A stretch of DNA of 26,674 nt from Collinsella sp. (GCA_019425045.1 JAHYYI010000027.1:1-26674), one strand, 5' to 3'. Counted from the stretch's first letter, positions 8,039-15,841 are shown. Notes: generated by a model not told the origin, from the sequence alone. Program-made: numbers and translations.

Positions 8039-8109
8039 GATTGATAAATCGATTGAGCACGCAAAAGCAAAGAGTCGCAGCTTGAGCAAACGTTAGAACG
8101 CGGGATTCA

Positions 8110-8937
8110 TTAGATGAGGCCAAAATGCTGCATCGCTGTGACGGTGCCGTCGTTCGCGACATCGTCGGTCACGTAGTCGGCGACCGCCTTGACCTCGGGC
8201 ATGGCGTTGCCCATGGCGACAGCTGTCTCGACCGCAGCGAGCATGCCCAGGTCGTTGCCCGAATCGCCAAAGCCAAAGGTGCGCGCATTTCCCGCGCGAC
8301 CCAGATACTCCAGCGCCCGCACCACGCCCACGCCCTTGTCGATGCCCTTGGGGCTCAGCTCGCGATTCTGACCACCGGTGTTGCACAGCTCAAACTCTCG
8401 CTCGATAAAGCCGTCATCGTTGGCTACGCGAGCCAGGTCGCACGCGTTAATGCACACCTTGCCTACGCGCAAGCGGCCATCGACGCGCATCTGATCAACA
8501 CCATGCACCACGCCGGCGCCTAGCAGAAATGACTGTTCGACACCAACTGGCTCAAGTGAATAGGTGGCACCGTTCGTCTCGAACAACGCCTCGCCGCCCG
8601 CCACAGTAATGCGACGCGCGAGCTCCTCAACAATGTCCTCGTCAATGCAGTCCTCGTGTGCCACGCGGCCCTCGACCTCTAGCGTGGCCCCCGCCATGGC
8701 AACGATACCCGCCGGGTTCAGCGCGCGCAAGCCATCGGCAATCAGCCATAAGGGGCGACCCGTGCAGATAAATGCCTGGTGACCTGCATTGCGCAGGCGA
8801 TGAAACGCCTCGATGACCGCCTGCGAGGGGCGCACCGCCGAAAAATCTTTATCGGTCATATCGTCGGGATCGAACGACGTCAGCGTGCCGTCCACGTCAA
8901 AAAAGAGCACGGCGGAATCGGGGCACGCATCAATCAT
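8110..8937 (-). CDS. HAD-superfamily phosphatase, Cof-type (subclass IIB)
   Basis: A 275-residue cytoplasmic hydrolase with all four HAD motifs: FFDVDGTL with the nucleophile and acid Asp near residue 15, ICTGRP, the lysine of PKGIDKG, and FGFGDSGNDLGML for magnesium binding. A large cap domain lies between motifs II and III, as in Cof-type enzymes. These usually dephosphorylate sugar phosphates or related metabolites; the substrate is unknown. I chose the ATG at 8937 because GAAAGGAA lies just upstream; the frame opens 36 bases earlier. It diverges from the rRNA methyltransferase gene and lies upstream of the aldolase on the same strand. Confidence 0.9.
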   Translation of the reverse strand: MIDACPDSAVLFFDVDGTLTSFDPDDMTDKDFSAVRPSQAVIEAFHRLRNAGHQAFICTGRPLWLIADGLRALNPAGIVAMAGATLEVEGRVAHEDCIDEDIVEELARRITVAGGEALFETNGATYSLEPVGVEQSFLLGAGVVHGVDQMRVDGRLRVGKVCINACDLARVANDDGFIEREFELCNTGGQNRELSPKGIDKGVGVVRALEYLGRAGNARTFGFGDSGNDLGMLAAVETAVAMGNAMPEVKAVADYVTDDVANDGTVTAMQHFGLI

Positions 8938-8979
8938 ATGGGTTCCTTTCGAGGGCGATGGCAAACGAAGCATCCATCA

Positions 8980-8985
8980 TATAAT
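8980..8985 (+). promoter_or_regulatory. Candidate -10 box for the rlmKL gene
   Basis: A perfect TATAAT lies 28 bases before the ATG at 9013. No good -35 box is present at the expected distance (GATGGC at 8957-8962), so the promoter is uncertain. Confidence 0.35.
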
Positions 8986-9012
8986 GGAGCGACGCAACCA
9001 GAGAGGTCACCC

Positions 9013-11571
9013 ATGGAATTTTACGCAAGCTGCCCCGAGGGCTTTGAGTCCGCACTCGCCGACGAGCTTAAACGGCTCGGGCTTTCGCATGTACGCCGCC
9101 TTAAGGGCCGCGCTACGTTTGAGGGCGAGCTCGAAGAAGGCTACCGCGCCTGTCTGTGGTCGCGCCTGGCCAGCCGCGTGTTTGTGGTGCTTGGGCGCTT
9201 TGAGGCGCAGGATGCCGATGCGTTGTACGACGGCGTTTACGACATCGCCTGGGAGAGCATCGTCCGCCCCGGCGCCACCATCGCCATCACCGCCCGCGGC
9301 GTGACCGAGCAGCTGCGCAACACACGCTTCTCGGCCCTGCGCGCCAAGGACGCGCTATGCGACCGTCTGGCCGAGACCACGGGCCGTCGCGCCGATGTCG
9401 ATGCCGCCGACCCCGATGTCCACCTGCTGCTCTCGCTGCGCCAGCGCCGCGCGAGCATAAGCCTGGACCTTTCGGGCGATCCGCTGTTCAAGCGCCTGCC
9501 GCCCGCAGCGACTCGCGCCGGCGAGGGCACTCACGTGCTGCGCCCCGACTACGCCGCTCTGGTGCTGGCTCAAGTTGGCTGGACCGCATTGTGCGAGCGC
9601 GAGTTGACGGCCGACGACTACGAAAACGAGGCCCTGCCCACGCTGATCGACGCCTCGTGCGCCGGCGGCGGCCTGCTGCTGGAGGCCGTGAACATTCTGA
9701 CCGACCGCGCCCCGGGCGCCGCACGCGAGCGCTGGGGCTTTGAGGGCTGGCAGCTGCACGATGCCGCCCTATGGGAGCAGCTGCTTGCCGAGGCGCGCGA
9801 GCGCGAGGCGGCGGCGCGCGAGCGCCAGGCGCGCATCGTGGCCGTGGACATCGACCCCGCCGCCCGCAAGACCGCCGAGCGCATGGTCAAGTGCGCCGGC
9901 TACAAGCGCTTTGTCGATTTTTGCGCCGCTAAGCCCGCCACCGTGCTGGACCATGCGGGTGCTGTCGCCGGCGTTGCCGTGGTCGCAGACACCACCGAGA
10001 CGCCGCTTTCGCTCATGCACGATGCCATGACGTTGGTCGGCGAGCTGCGCCGCGCGCCCGAGCTCGCTTCGGCACCGGTCGCCGCACTCACCCGCGATGG
10101 CCTTATGGCCCGTGCGCTCCATGCCGAGCCCGCGCGCTCCATCGCCGTCATGCCCAATAACGAGGAGGCGGCTCTTGAGGCTTGGCCCTCGCTCGACCAC
10201 GCCGCCGCGGCATTCGAAGCTGCGACCAGCGCAGATGCCGAGGAGCAGACCGCAGATGCCCAAGGCGAAGCCGCCGACACCCTCATGCCCGAGCCTGCCG
10301 CCACTATCGATTTGGGCGATGGCAATCCGCTGCCCGTGCTCATCCCCGAGTCCGAACAGTTCGCCAACCGCCTGCGCAAGAACGCTCGCCTGCGTCGCAA
10401 GTGGGCCAAGCGCGAGGGCGTGAGCTGCTACCGCGTCTACGATGCCGACCTGCCCGATTACTCCGCCGCCATCGACCTGTACGAGGGTTGCCCGCAGACG
10501 CCGGGCCGCTGGCTCGTCATCGCCGAATACGCCGCGCCCAAGACCATCGACCCCGCACTGGCCCAGGCCCGTATGCTCGATATTCTGGCCATCGCGCCGC
10601 GTATCCTGGATATCCCGGCCGAACACGTGCACGCCAAGGCCCGCATGCGCTCGCGCGGCGGCTCGCAGTACGGCAAGCAGGGCGCCGGCAAGGGCGGATC
10701 GGGCGAACGCGCCAACATCGCGCGCCGTCGCCTCCCGCTCATCGAAGAGGGCGGGCTCACCTTTGCCGTCAACTTTGACGACTACTTGGACGTCGGCATC
10801 TTCCTGGATCACCGCGTCACCCGCAACCTGGTGCGCGAGCACGCCAAGCAGGCGCGTCGCTTCCTCAACCTGTTCGCCTATACCGGCACCGCCACCTGCT
10901 ATGCGGCAGACGGCGGCGTCGAGGAAACCGTGACGGTCGACCTTTCCAACACCTATCTGGACTGGGCCGAGCGCAACATGCGCCAGAACGGCTTTGTTGG
11001 TCCGCAGCATCATTTTGTGCGTGACGACGTGCTCGCCTGGATTCGCGACCAGCGCCAGACGCGCAACCGCTGGGACCTGATCTTTGTCGACCCGCCCACG
11101 TTCTCGAACTCGTCCAAGATGGGCCGCCGCACCTGGGATGTCCAGCGCGACCATGTTGAGCTTTTGGCCGGCGTATCTCGCCTGCTCGCACAGGGCGGCC
11201 ATGCCATCTTTAGCTGCAACCTGCGCGGCTTCCGCCCCGAGACGCGCAAGCTCGCCCGCGCGGGCGTAGTGCTGGAGGACATTACGGCACAGACCATCCC
11301 CGAGGACTTCGCGCGCAACCAGAAGGTGCACCACTGCTATATCGTGCGCCGCCTGTCCATCGAGGACGCCATGGCCGAAGTCGGCTTTAGCGCCGAAGAG
11401 ATCGCAGAGCGAACCGAGGAGCTGCGCAACCCCGAAGCCCGCAAGCCCCGCGCGGCTACACCCGCGCACGCGCAGACCGGCAACGGCAAGTCCAACTTTG
11501 CCGGCAAACCCTCCCCCGCCGGCAAGCCCAAAAAGAAGAAGTTCTACGCCAGCAAGCCCAAGGGCAAATAA
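9013..11571 (+). CDS. rlmKL: RlmKL-type 23S rRNA methyltransferase, first half degenerate
   Basis: An 852-residue protein laid out like bifunctional RlmKL: an N-terminal THUMP-type RNA-binding region (MEFYASCPEGFESALADELK onward), an RlmL-like guanine N2-methyltransferase region, and a C-terminal RlmK-like SAM methyltransferase. The RlmK half is intact: FLNLFAYTGTATCYAADGG binds SAM and IFVDPPTFSNSSKMG is motif IV. In the first half motif I is altered (DASCAGGGLLLEA) and I find no NPPY motif; VVADTTETP stands near that place, followed by an Ala/Glu-rich stretch (about 385-440). The second activity (m7G2069 in E. coli numbering) is thus better supported than the first (m2G2445). The tail is Lys/Pro/Gly-rich. 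I chose the ATG at 9013, preceded by AGAGAGG. The stop codon lies within the target duplication of the IS. Confidence 0.88.
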   Translation: MEFYASCPEGFESALADELKRLGLSHVRRLKGRATFEGELEEGYRACLWSRLASRVFVVLGRFEAQDADALYDGVYDIAWESIVRPGATIAITARGVTEQLRNTRFSALRAKDALCDRLAETTGRRADVDAADPDVHLLLSLRQRRASISLDLSGDPLFKRLPPAATRAGEGTHVLRPDYAALVLAQVGWTALCERELTADDYENEALPTLIDASCAGGGLLLEAVNILTDRAPGAARERWGFEGWQLHDAALWEQLLAEAREREAAARERQARIVAVDIDPAARKTAERMVKCAGYKRFVDFCAAKPATVLDHAGAVAGVAVVADTTETPLSLMHDAMTLVGELRRAPELASAPVAALTRDGLMARALHAEPARSIAVMPNNEEAALEAWPSLDHAAAAFEAATSADAEEQTADAQGEAADTLMPEPAATIDLGDGNPLPVLIPESEQFANRLRKNARLRRKWAKREGVSCYRVYDADLPDYSAAIDLYEGCPQTPGRWLVIAEYAAPKTIDPALAQARMLDILAIAPRILDIPAEHVHAKARMRSRGGSQYGKQGAGKGGSGERANIARRRLPLIEEGGLTFAVNFDDYLDVGIFLDHRVTRNLVREHAKQARRFLNLFAYTGTATCYAADGGVEETVTVDLSNTYLDWAERNMRQNGFVGPQHHFVRDDVLAWIRDQRQTRNRWDLIFVDPPTFSNSSKMGRRTWDVQRDHVELLAGVSRLLAQGGHAIFSCNLRGFRPETRKLARAGVVLEDITAQTIPEDFARNQKVHHCYIVRRLSIEDAMAEVGFSAEEIAERTEELRNPEARKPRAATPAHAQTGNGKSNFAGKPSPAGKPKKKKFYASKPKGK

Positions 11572-11574
11572 CAA
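11567..11574. repeat. 8-bp target-site duplication, left copy
   Basis: AATAACAA, identical to 13032-13039, directly abuts the left inverted repeat. It contains the TAA stop codon of rlmKL (11569-11571). An 8-bp duplication is what IS1595-family transposition produces. Confidence 0.93.
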
Positions 11575-11633
11575 GGCTCTGTTAGACCAAATTTGACACG
11601 ACCGGCTGTTCGTCGAACCGGAAAATAATCGGG

Positions 11634-11849
11634 CTATCCCCGCCCATCGCGGTCCCCGCCCTCCCCGTCAGCCTTCCCCTCAGATCCCAGCCTGACGTCG
11701 AAGGGCAGGCCGCCCTCGCGGATCACCGCCCTGAGGAATATGTTCATGGCGCCCGACATGGAGAGCCCGAGCTCGTCGAGCACGGCCACGGCCTCCCTTT
11801 TGACCTCGGGATCGATTCTTATCGTGGTGGCCGGGACGTTCGATGTCAT
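11634..11849 (-). CDS. RelB/DinJ-family antitoxin, orphan passenger gene of the IS
   Basis: A 71-residue protein. Its N-terminus is a ribbon-helix-helix of the RelB/DinJ type: TTIRIDPEVKREAVAVLDEL, then GLSMSGAMNIFLRAVIREGG and LPFDV. In the family this part dimerises and binds the operator while the C-terminus neutralises a RelE/YafQ-type toxin. Here the C-terminus after about residue 55 is short, charged and glycine-rich (GKADGEGGDRDGRG), unlike a normal toxin-binding tail. AAGGAG lies five bases before the ATG. No toxin gene lies in the element or next to it. It follows the transposase on the same strand, so it may regulate the transposase, protect against a toxin encoded elsewhere, or be a captured remnant. 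Confidence 0.8.
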   Translation of the reverse strand: MTSNVPATTIRIDPEVKREAVAVLDELGLSMSGAMNIFLRAVIREGGLPFDVRLGSEGKADGEGGDRDGRG

Positions 11850-11896
11850 TGCCGCTCCTTCCGCGGTCGCTGCTCCGTGGCCACCATTTTAATTCG

Positions 11897-12952
11897 CTAG
11901 GCCGCCCGCCCGTCCCAGTAGTCCATGAGGGGAGGCTCGAGGCCGAACATGCCGCGGGCGCGGGTCGAGCAGGAGCCGTTGGCGAGCTGGCGGGCGACCG
12001 TGGACTCCGCCGCGCGCGAGCCCGCCGCCATGAAGGTGCGGCACCAGCGGAACCAGTCGAGGTAGGCCCCCAGGTGCTTGGTGGACACGCCCCTGAAGCG
12101 GGCCATGAACGAGCCGAGGAGCGAATGGACGGCGTTGATGCGGTTGATGGTGCCCTCCGAGCGGTCCTTGGAATCATAGGATTCATGCGAGGCGACCTTC
12201 AGGTCGCGCAGCACGTCGATGTATGCGGCCGCCTTGTCCGTGGCGACGACCGCGCCCGCGCCGATGCGGCCGCGAAGGGCCTCCGCCGCGCGCCTGCGCG
12301 AGACAACGCCGCGGCCCGAGACCTCGAAGAAGGTGGCGTCCGTGTCGCTGACGCCCGTCATGACGCAGACCTGCTCGCGGGAGAGGCCGCGCCTGCGGAC
12401 CTGCTTGCCGCGGTGGCGGGCCTTTCTCGGCAGGGTGAAGGGGCCCTTTGAATGGTTGCCCTTGAAGGACTCGGGGAAGTACGTCTCGTCGAGCTCGCAG
12501 GCCTGCCCCTGCCCCACATGGAACTCGGGCGAGTATTCCTTCAGGCACTCGATGAGCCTGTGGCGCATGGTCCAGGCGGTCTTGAGGCAGACGCCGCAGC
12601 GGCCGGCGCACTCGCGGAGAGGGAGCATGAGGGCGAAGCACTCGGCGTAGGCCATCCAGGTCTCGCGGGGCAACTTGCTCGCGCCGAGGATCCGGTCGGT
12701 GGAGCCGGAGAACGTCCTGCCGCAGTCGCGGCAGAGGTAGCGCTGCTCGCCGTTCCCGGACTTGCCCTTCTTGACGATAGCGACCGAGCCGCAACGGGGG
12801 CAGCGCTCCACCTCATGGCCATCTCCCGCCGCATCGTCGAACATGGCGGCGCGGACGACGTCCCCGACCAACTCGACGGCTTTACGGCGCTCGGTCCTGC
12901 TGAGCTTCGCCAGGCTCTTCTTGAGGGTGATGACCAGGTCGTCTGCATCCAT
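11897..12952 (-). CDS. IS1595-family (ISXO2-like) transposase
   Basis: A 351-residue DDE-type transposase. A zinc-ribbon has cysteine pairs at 51/54 (CPRCG) and 74/77 (CRDCG), followed by a region (about 90-135) that fits a helix-turn-helix. Catalytic candidates are Asp155 (CELDETYF), Asp239 (VVATDKAAAY) and the ISXO2 motif around INRINAVHSLLGSFMARFRG (269-288), where an Asn or His takes the third position. TKHLGAYLDWFRW follows, as is usual near the end of the domain. AAGGAG sits five bases before the ATG. The frame is intact. The enzyme would bind the 24-bp ends and move the element with 8-bp target duplication. Confidence 0.93.
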   Translation of the reverse strand: MDADDLVITLKKSLAKLSRTERRKAVELVGDVVRAAMFDDAAGDGHEVERCPRCGSVAIVKKGKSGNGEQRYLCRDCGRTFSGSTDRILGASKLPRETWMAYAECFALMLPLRECAGRCGVCLKTAWTMRHRLIECLKEYSPEFHVGQGQACELDETYFPESFKGNHSKGPFTLPRKARHRGKQVRRRGLSREQVCVMTGVSDTDATFFEVSGRGVVSRRRAAEALRGRIGAGAVVATDKAAAYIDVLRDLKVASHESYDSKDRSEGTINRINAVHSLLGSFMARFRGVSTKHLGAYLDWFRWCRTFMAAGSRAAESTVARQLANGSCSTRARGMFGLEPPLMDYWDGRAA

Positions 12953-13031
12953 GGGCGCTCCTTCGACGTTAATTGAAGGGTACCGCCTCGCGGTGACATC
13001 GTTTTTATGTCAACCTTGGTCTAACAGAGCC

Positions 13032-13039
13032 AATAACAA
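13032..13039. repeat. 8-bp target-site duplication, right copy
   Basis: AATAACAA, identical to 11567-11574, directly after the right inverted repeat of the IS. The original sequence can be restored by deleting the IS and one copy. Confidence 0.93.
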
Positions 13040-13040
13040 A

Positions 13041-13105
13041 GTTGCGGTGGAATACGGACTGTTTTGCCTGAAATTAGACAAATTTAGACCGTATTTCACC
13101 GCAAC
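13041..13105. terminator. Long hairpin, probable bidirectional terminator displaced by the IS
   Basis: GTTGCGGTGGAATACGG (13041-13057) pairs with 13089-13105 at 16 of 17 positions around a 31-base loop, which contains the near-repeat AAATTAGAC / AAATTTAGAC. It lies between two convergent genes, rlmKL and kdpE, and would have started ten bases after the rlmKL stop codon before the IS arrived. No T-run adjoins the stem, so termination is inferred from position only; it may be another dispersed palindromic repeat. Confidence 0.55.
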
Positions 13106-13130
13106 TCATATTGGGATGGTGGTTGGCGAT

Positions 13131-13844
13131 CTAGCCTTGGGTGACCAGGCGATAGCCGATACCCACATGCGTCTGGATATAGCGCGGATGCGCGGGGTCG
13201 GACTCGATCTTCTTGCGCAGCGTGCCCATAAAGACGCGCAGGCTCGCCAGGTCACTCTTGGTCGCCGTGCCCCAAATCTCGTGCAAAATAAACTGGTGCG
13301 TGAGCACCTTGTCGGCGTTGTGTGCCAGCAGGCACAGGAGCTTATACTCGATCGGCGTCAGGTGCAGCTCCTCGCCGTCCATCGTGGCGATGCCGGCGTC
13401 AAAGTCGATATGCAGCTCACCGGTATCGAATGTACCCTCGGACGCACCCATGCCAACCTGTGCATACGAGAGACGCCTGAGCGTGGTGCGAATGCGTGCG
13501 AGCAGCTCCTCGACCGAAAACGGCTTGGTCAGGTAGTCGTCGGCGCCGGCATCGAGTGCGCGAATCTTGTCCGCGTCCTCGCTGCGCGCCGAGACCACGA
13601 TGATCGGCATGCCCGACCATGCGCGCACCGACTCCACCACCTTGACACCGTCCATATCGGGCAGGCCCAGATCGAGCAGCACAATGCTCGGTGCCTGCGA
13701 TGAGGCAGCGGCGATAGCGGCATGGGCGGTCTCCACAGCCATATGGCGCAGGCCGTGCGCCTCGAGCGCGGCAACGATGAGGTTGCGAACGGCGGGATCG
13801 TCCTCGACAACCAAGATGAGCGGTTTTACGGCAGAGTTCGGCAC
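13131..13844 (-). CDS. kdpE: KdpE-like response regulator (OmpR/PhoB type)
   Basis: A 237-residue cytoplasmic regulator. The receiver domain shows VVEDDP (acidic residues 14-16), the phosphate-accepting Asp58 in LLDLGLPDMDG, VVSARSE and the conserved lysine of DYLTKPFS. The C-terminal winged helix contains LTPIEYKLLCLLAHNADKVL and TLRKKIE, followed by HVGIGYRL, typical of KdpE. I chose the GTG at 13844: AAGGAG ends seven bases before it, and the upstream kinase stops only four bases before it, so the two are translationally coupled. A longer frame starting at 13925 overlaps the kinase and adds unrelated residues. It would control potassium-related genes; the usual target kdpFABC is not in this window, but kup is close by. 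Confidence 0.9.
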   Translation of the reverse strand: MPNSAVKPLILVVEDDPAVRNLIVAALEAHGLRHMAVETAHAAIAAASSQAPSIVLLDLGLPDMDGVKVVESVRAWSGMPIIVVSARSEDADKIRALDAGADDYLTKPFSVEELLARIRTTLRRLSYAQVGMGASEGTFDTGELHIDFDAGIATMDGEELHLTPIEYKLLCLLAHNADKVLTHQFILHEIWGTATKSDLASLRVFMGTLRKKIESDPAHPRYIQTHVGIGYRLVTQG

Positions 13845-13848
13845 GGCG

Positions 13849-15474
13849 CTACTCCTTATCAAACGAAACATCGGCGACGGGAAGCTCGATCGTAAAGACC
13901 GAGCCGTGCGGGTCCGCCGCGGCAACCTCTATGCTACCGCCATGCGCCAGCGCAATGGAGCGGCAAAGCGAAAGCCCCAGGCCCACGCTGCGGTGGCTGT
14001 CGGCCAGGCCATGGTTGGCGGTGTAGAACGACTCAAAGATGCGCTCACGGTCCTCGGGCGCAATGCCCGGCCCGTCATCGGCCACCGAGCACGCCACGTG
14101 CCCATCGTCGACGCCAATCGAAATCACGATATGCGAGCCTGCGGGCGTATAGGTGATGGCATTGTTCACCAGGTTCACCACGAGCTGTACCATCAGACGC
14201 GCGTCGACGTTAACGAGCGCCGGTTCATCGCACGCCACCACCTTAAGGTCGTGCTCGCGCACGGCCGGATTTACATGGCGCAGCGCCTCCTCGACGATAT
14301 CGTCCATAAGCTCGAGCGTTGTCGACAGATGCATGCCGCCGCCCTCGAGCTTGGTGATGGCAAGCAGGTTCTCGACGGTGGCGTTGAGCCACAGCGCATC
14401 CGAGCGAATGGATAGCAGCAGGCCGCGGCGCGTCTGGGCATCGAGCACCGCGGTGCCGGTCGAGCCCTGGTCGAGCAGCACGTCGGCATTGCCCGAAATA
14501 CTGGTGAGCGGCGTACGCAGATCGTGTGAGATGGAGCGCAGCAGGTTGGCGCGCAGCTGCTCGTTTTTGGCGAGCACCGCCGCCTCCTCGCGGGCCTCCA
14601 TAGCGCGGGCGCGATCGAGTGCCAGCTCGCCTTCGCTCACGATGGCATCGGCAAGTGTCCGCTCCTCATGCGTCAGCACGTCGGACTCGGCAACGACAGC
14701 CAGCACGCCCACCACCGAGGCGGGGTCGCCCGAGCGGACGAAGCCGTCGCCCGTGCGAACCGTCAGGTAGATGCCATAAAACGCCGAGCCGCCATAGGTG
14801 GCATCGAGTGGCGTTCCCACATAGGCGGACGCCGAGAGCCGCGGCGGCATCTGCGGCGCCAGTTCATGCACCGGCGCGACATCGCCCACGGCCGTGTATG
14901 TCGCACGCGGCAGTAGGTCATCGCCCTCGGCGTCGGCGCTGTACCACACGACCGGACAGCCCGAAAGACGCGCCAGCTGCGTTGCCATGGCATGGACAAT
15001 CTGCTGCTGATCGGCGCACCGCTGCAGCATGCGGTTGGTCTCGAGCACCATATGCGTGCGGCGGTCGCTGGCGGCAGCCTGTGCCAAGGCACGGCGCAGG
15101 GCCAACGCAATCGAGCTCGACACAAGCGAGACCACAAACATGATGAAGAACATGCCGGGATAGACGCGGTCGATAAACGACAGCGAGTAGCGCGGGCCGA
15201 CAAACAAGAAGTTGTAGAGCGCCACGGCGGCAGCCGAGCTCAGCAAGCAATACAGGCGACTCCAGGTAAAGAATGCGCACAGCTGAACGGCAAACACATA
15301 GACGATCATGATGCTCGGCGCGAGACCCGGATGGTCGAGCAGCGCGCCCACAATCGTCGCTGCGACCAGCAGCCCCGCCGATACGCAGGCGTCATACAGA
15401 GGAGTGCGACGCGTCAGCGTTGTACGCCGCCACCAAAAGTTCTCGGCAATATCGCCGTCCGCACGGACGTCCAT
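13849..15474 (-). CDS. kdpD: KdpD-like sensor histidine kinase lacking the N-terminal KdpD/Usp domains
   Basis: A 541-residue membrane kinase. Four hydrophobic segments (about 30-48, 53-71, 76-93, 106-126) form the DUF4118 membrane domain, with the KdpD-like YNFLFVGPRYSLSF between segments 3 and 4. A GAF-like region (about 140-290) follows, then the dimerisation domain with phosphorylated His317 (SISHDLRTPL) and an ATPase domain with VVNLVNNAITYTP, DDGPGIAPED and GLGLSLCRSIALAHGG. Full-length KdpD has about 900 residues and starts with KdpD and Usp domains that sense potassium or, in some bacteria, bind c-di-AMP; these are absent here. It is coupled to kdpE downstream. A strong terminator ends only about 18 bases before its ATG. 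Confidence 0.88.
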   Translation of the reverse strand: MDVRADGDIAENFWWRRTTLTRRTPLYDACVSAGLLVAATIVGALLDHPGLAPSIMIVYVFAVQLCAFFTWSRLYCLLSSAAAVALYNFLFVGPRYSLSFIDRVYPGMFFIMFVVSLVSSSIALALRRALAQAAASDRRTHMVLETNRMLQRCADQQQIVHAMATQLARLSGCPVVWYSADAEGDDLLPRATYTAVGDVAPVHELAPQMPPRLSASAYVGTPLDATYGGSAFYGIYLTVRTGDGFVRSGDPASVVGVLAVVAESDVLTHEERTLADAIVSEGELALDRARAMEAREEAAVLAKNEQLRANLLRSISHDLRTPLTSISGNADVLLDQGSTGTAVLDAQTRRGLLLSIRSDALWLNATVENLLAITKLEGGGMHLSTTLELMDDIVEEALRHVNPAVREHDLKVVACDEPALVNVDARLMVQLVVNLVNNAITYTPAGSHIVISIGVDDGHVACSVADDGPGIAPEDRERIFESFYTANHGLADSHRSVGLGLSLCRSIALAHGGSIEVAAADPHGSVFTIELPVADVSFDKE

Positions 15475-15491
15475 CAGCGCCCCGCCCCTCT

Positions 15492-15540
15492 CTCAAAAAC
15501 AAAAACCACCACAAAGGGACAGGCACCTTTGTGGTGGTTT
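15492..15540 (-). terminator. Intrinsic terminator or attenuator before kdpD (dispersed hairpin, copy 2)
   Basis: A perfect 15-bp stem, AAACCACCACAAAGG (15503-15517) with CCTTTGTGGTGGTTT (15526-15540), has an 8-base loop. On the minus strand it is followed by TTGTTTTTG, so it is a textbook terminator for the upstream small gene. kdpD starts about 18 bases later, too close for a separate promoter beyond the terminator. A second TTGTGGTGG at 15544-15552 repeats one arm and could compete for pairing. The core matches the hairpins at 3396-3426 and 17994-18024. Confidence 0.8.
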
Positions 15541-15585
15541 CCCTTGTGGTGGCTCCAAGTGTAAAGCCTTTGCAACCTGCGGTCG

Positions 15586-15780
15586 TTAGACAAACAGCAC
15601 GTGCGCAAGCAGCGCGCAAACGCACGCCGCGACAAGCAGCGTCACCACGATCGAGATCACGCGGTCGGCCATGTCCATGTTGGCACGATTCGTAAAGAAC
15701 CGATCTTCGGCGGCGTCGACGCGCGCCTCACGCACCATTTCGACCACCGCCTCGCGGCCATCGAGCGCCTTTGTATCCAT
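15586..15780 (-). CDS. Small single-pass membrane protein between kup and kdpD
   Basis: A 64-residue protein I do not recognise. An acidic, charged N-terminal part (MDTKALDGREAVVEMVREAR, then VDAAEDRFFTNRANMDMADR) precedes one hydrophobic helix, VISIVVTLLVAACVCALLAH, that ends almost at the C-terminus. It is therefore predicted to be tail-anchored with the charged part in the cytoplasm. I chose the ATG at 15780 because GGGGAGG lies five bases before it; an in-frame ATG at 15810 would add ten residues with a poorer site. It follows kup by about 60 bases on the same strand and precedes the kdpDE pair, so it may be an accessory or regulatory subunit of Kup or the kinase. That is inference from position. 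Confidence 0.7.
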   Translation of the reverse strand: MDTKALDGREAVVEMVREARVDAAEDRFFTNRANMDMADRVISIVVTLLVAACVCALLAHVLFV

Positions 15781-15841
15781 GTTTGCCTCCCCGGCCTCAA
15801 TCTTGTCCATCGAAAACCAACTCCATGCAGCCCGTCGGCGC

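Larger units (their letters stand above)
11575..13031. mobile_element. Complete IS1595-family (ISXO2-like) insertion sequence with passenger antitoxin gene
   Basis: A 1457-bp element bounded by 24-bp terminal inverted repeats (11575-11598 and 13008-13031), 22 of 24 identical and beginning GGCTCTGTTAGACCAA. An exact 8-bp direct duplication flanks it. It holds two leftward genes: the transposase and, 47 bases downstream of its stop, a RelB/DinJ-type antitoxin. The matching ends and perfect duplication indicate a fairly recent, probably still functional insertion. It landed just after the rlmKL coding sequence and regenerated its stop codon. The IS1595 family is known to include elements with passenger genes. 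Confidence 0.93.

Noticed and set aside
9769..11574. Antisense open frame of 601 codons opposite rlmKL
   Set aside because: Low-complexity Gly/Ala/Val/Asp translation and no ribosome site; the RlmK motifs are on the other strand.
11634..12952. Complete toxin-antitoxin module within the IS
   Set aside because: Only an antitoxin is present. The upstream gene is the transposase, and no short toxin frame adjoins it on either strand.
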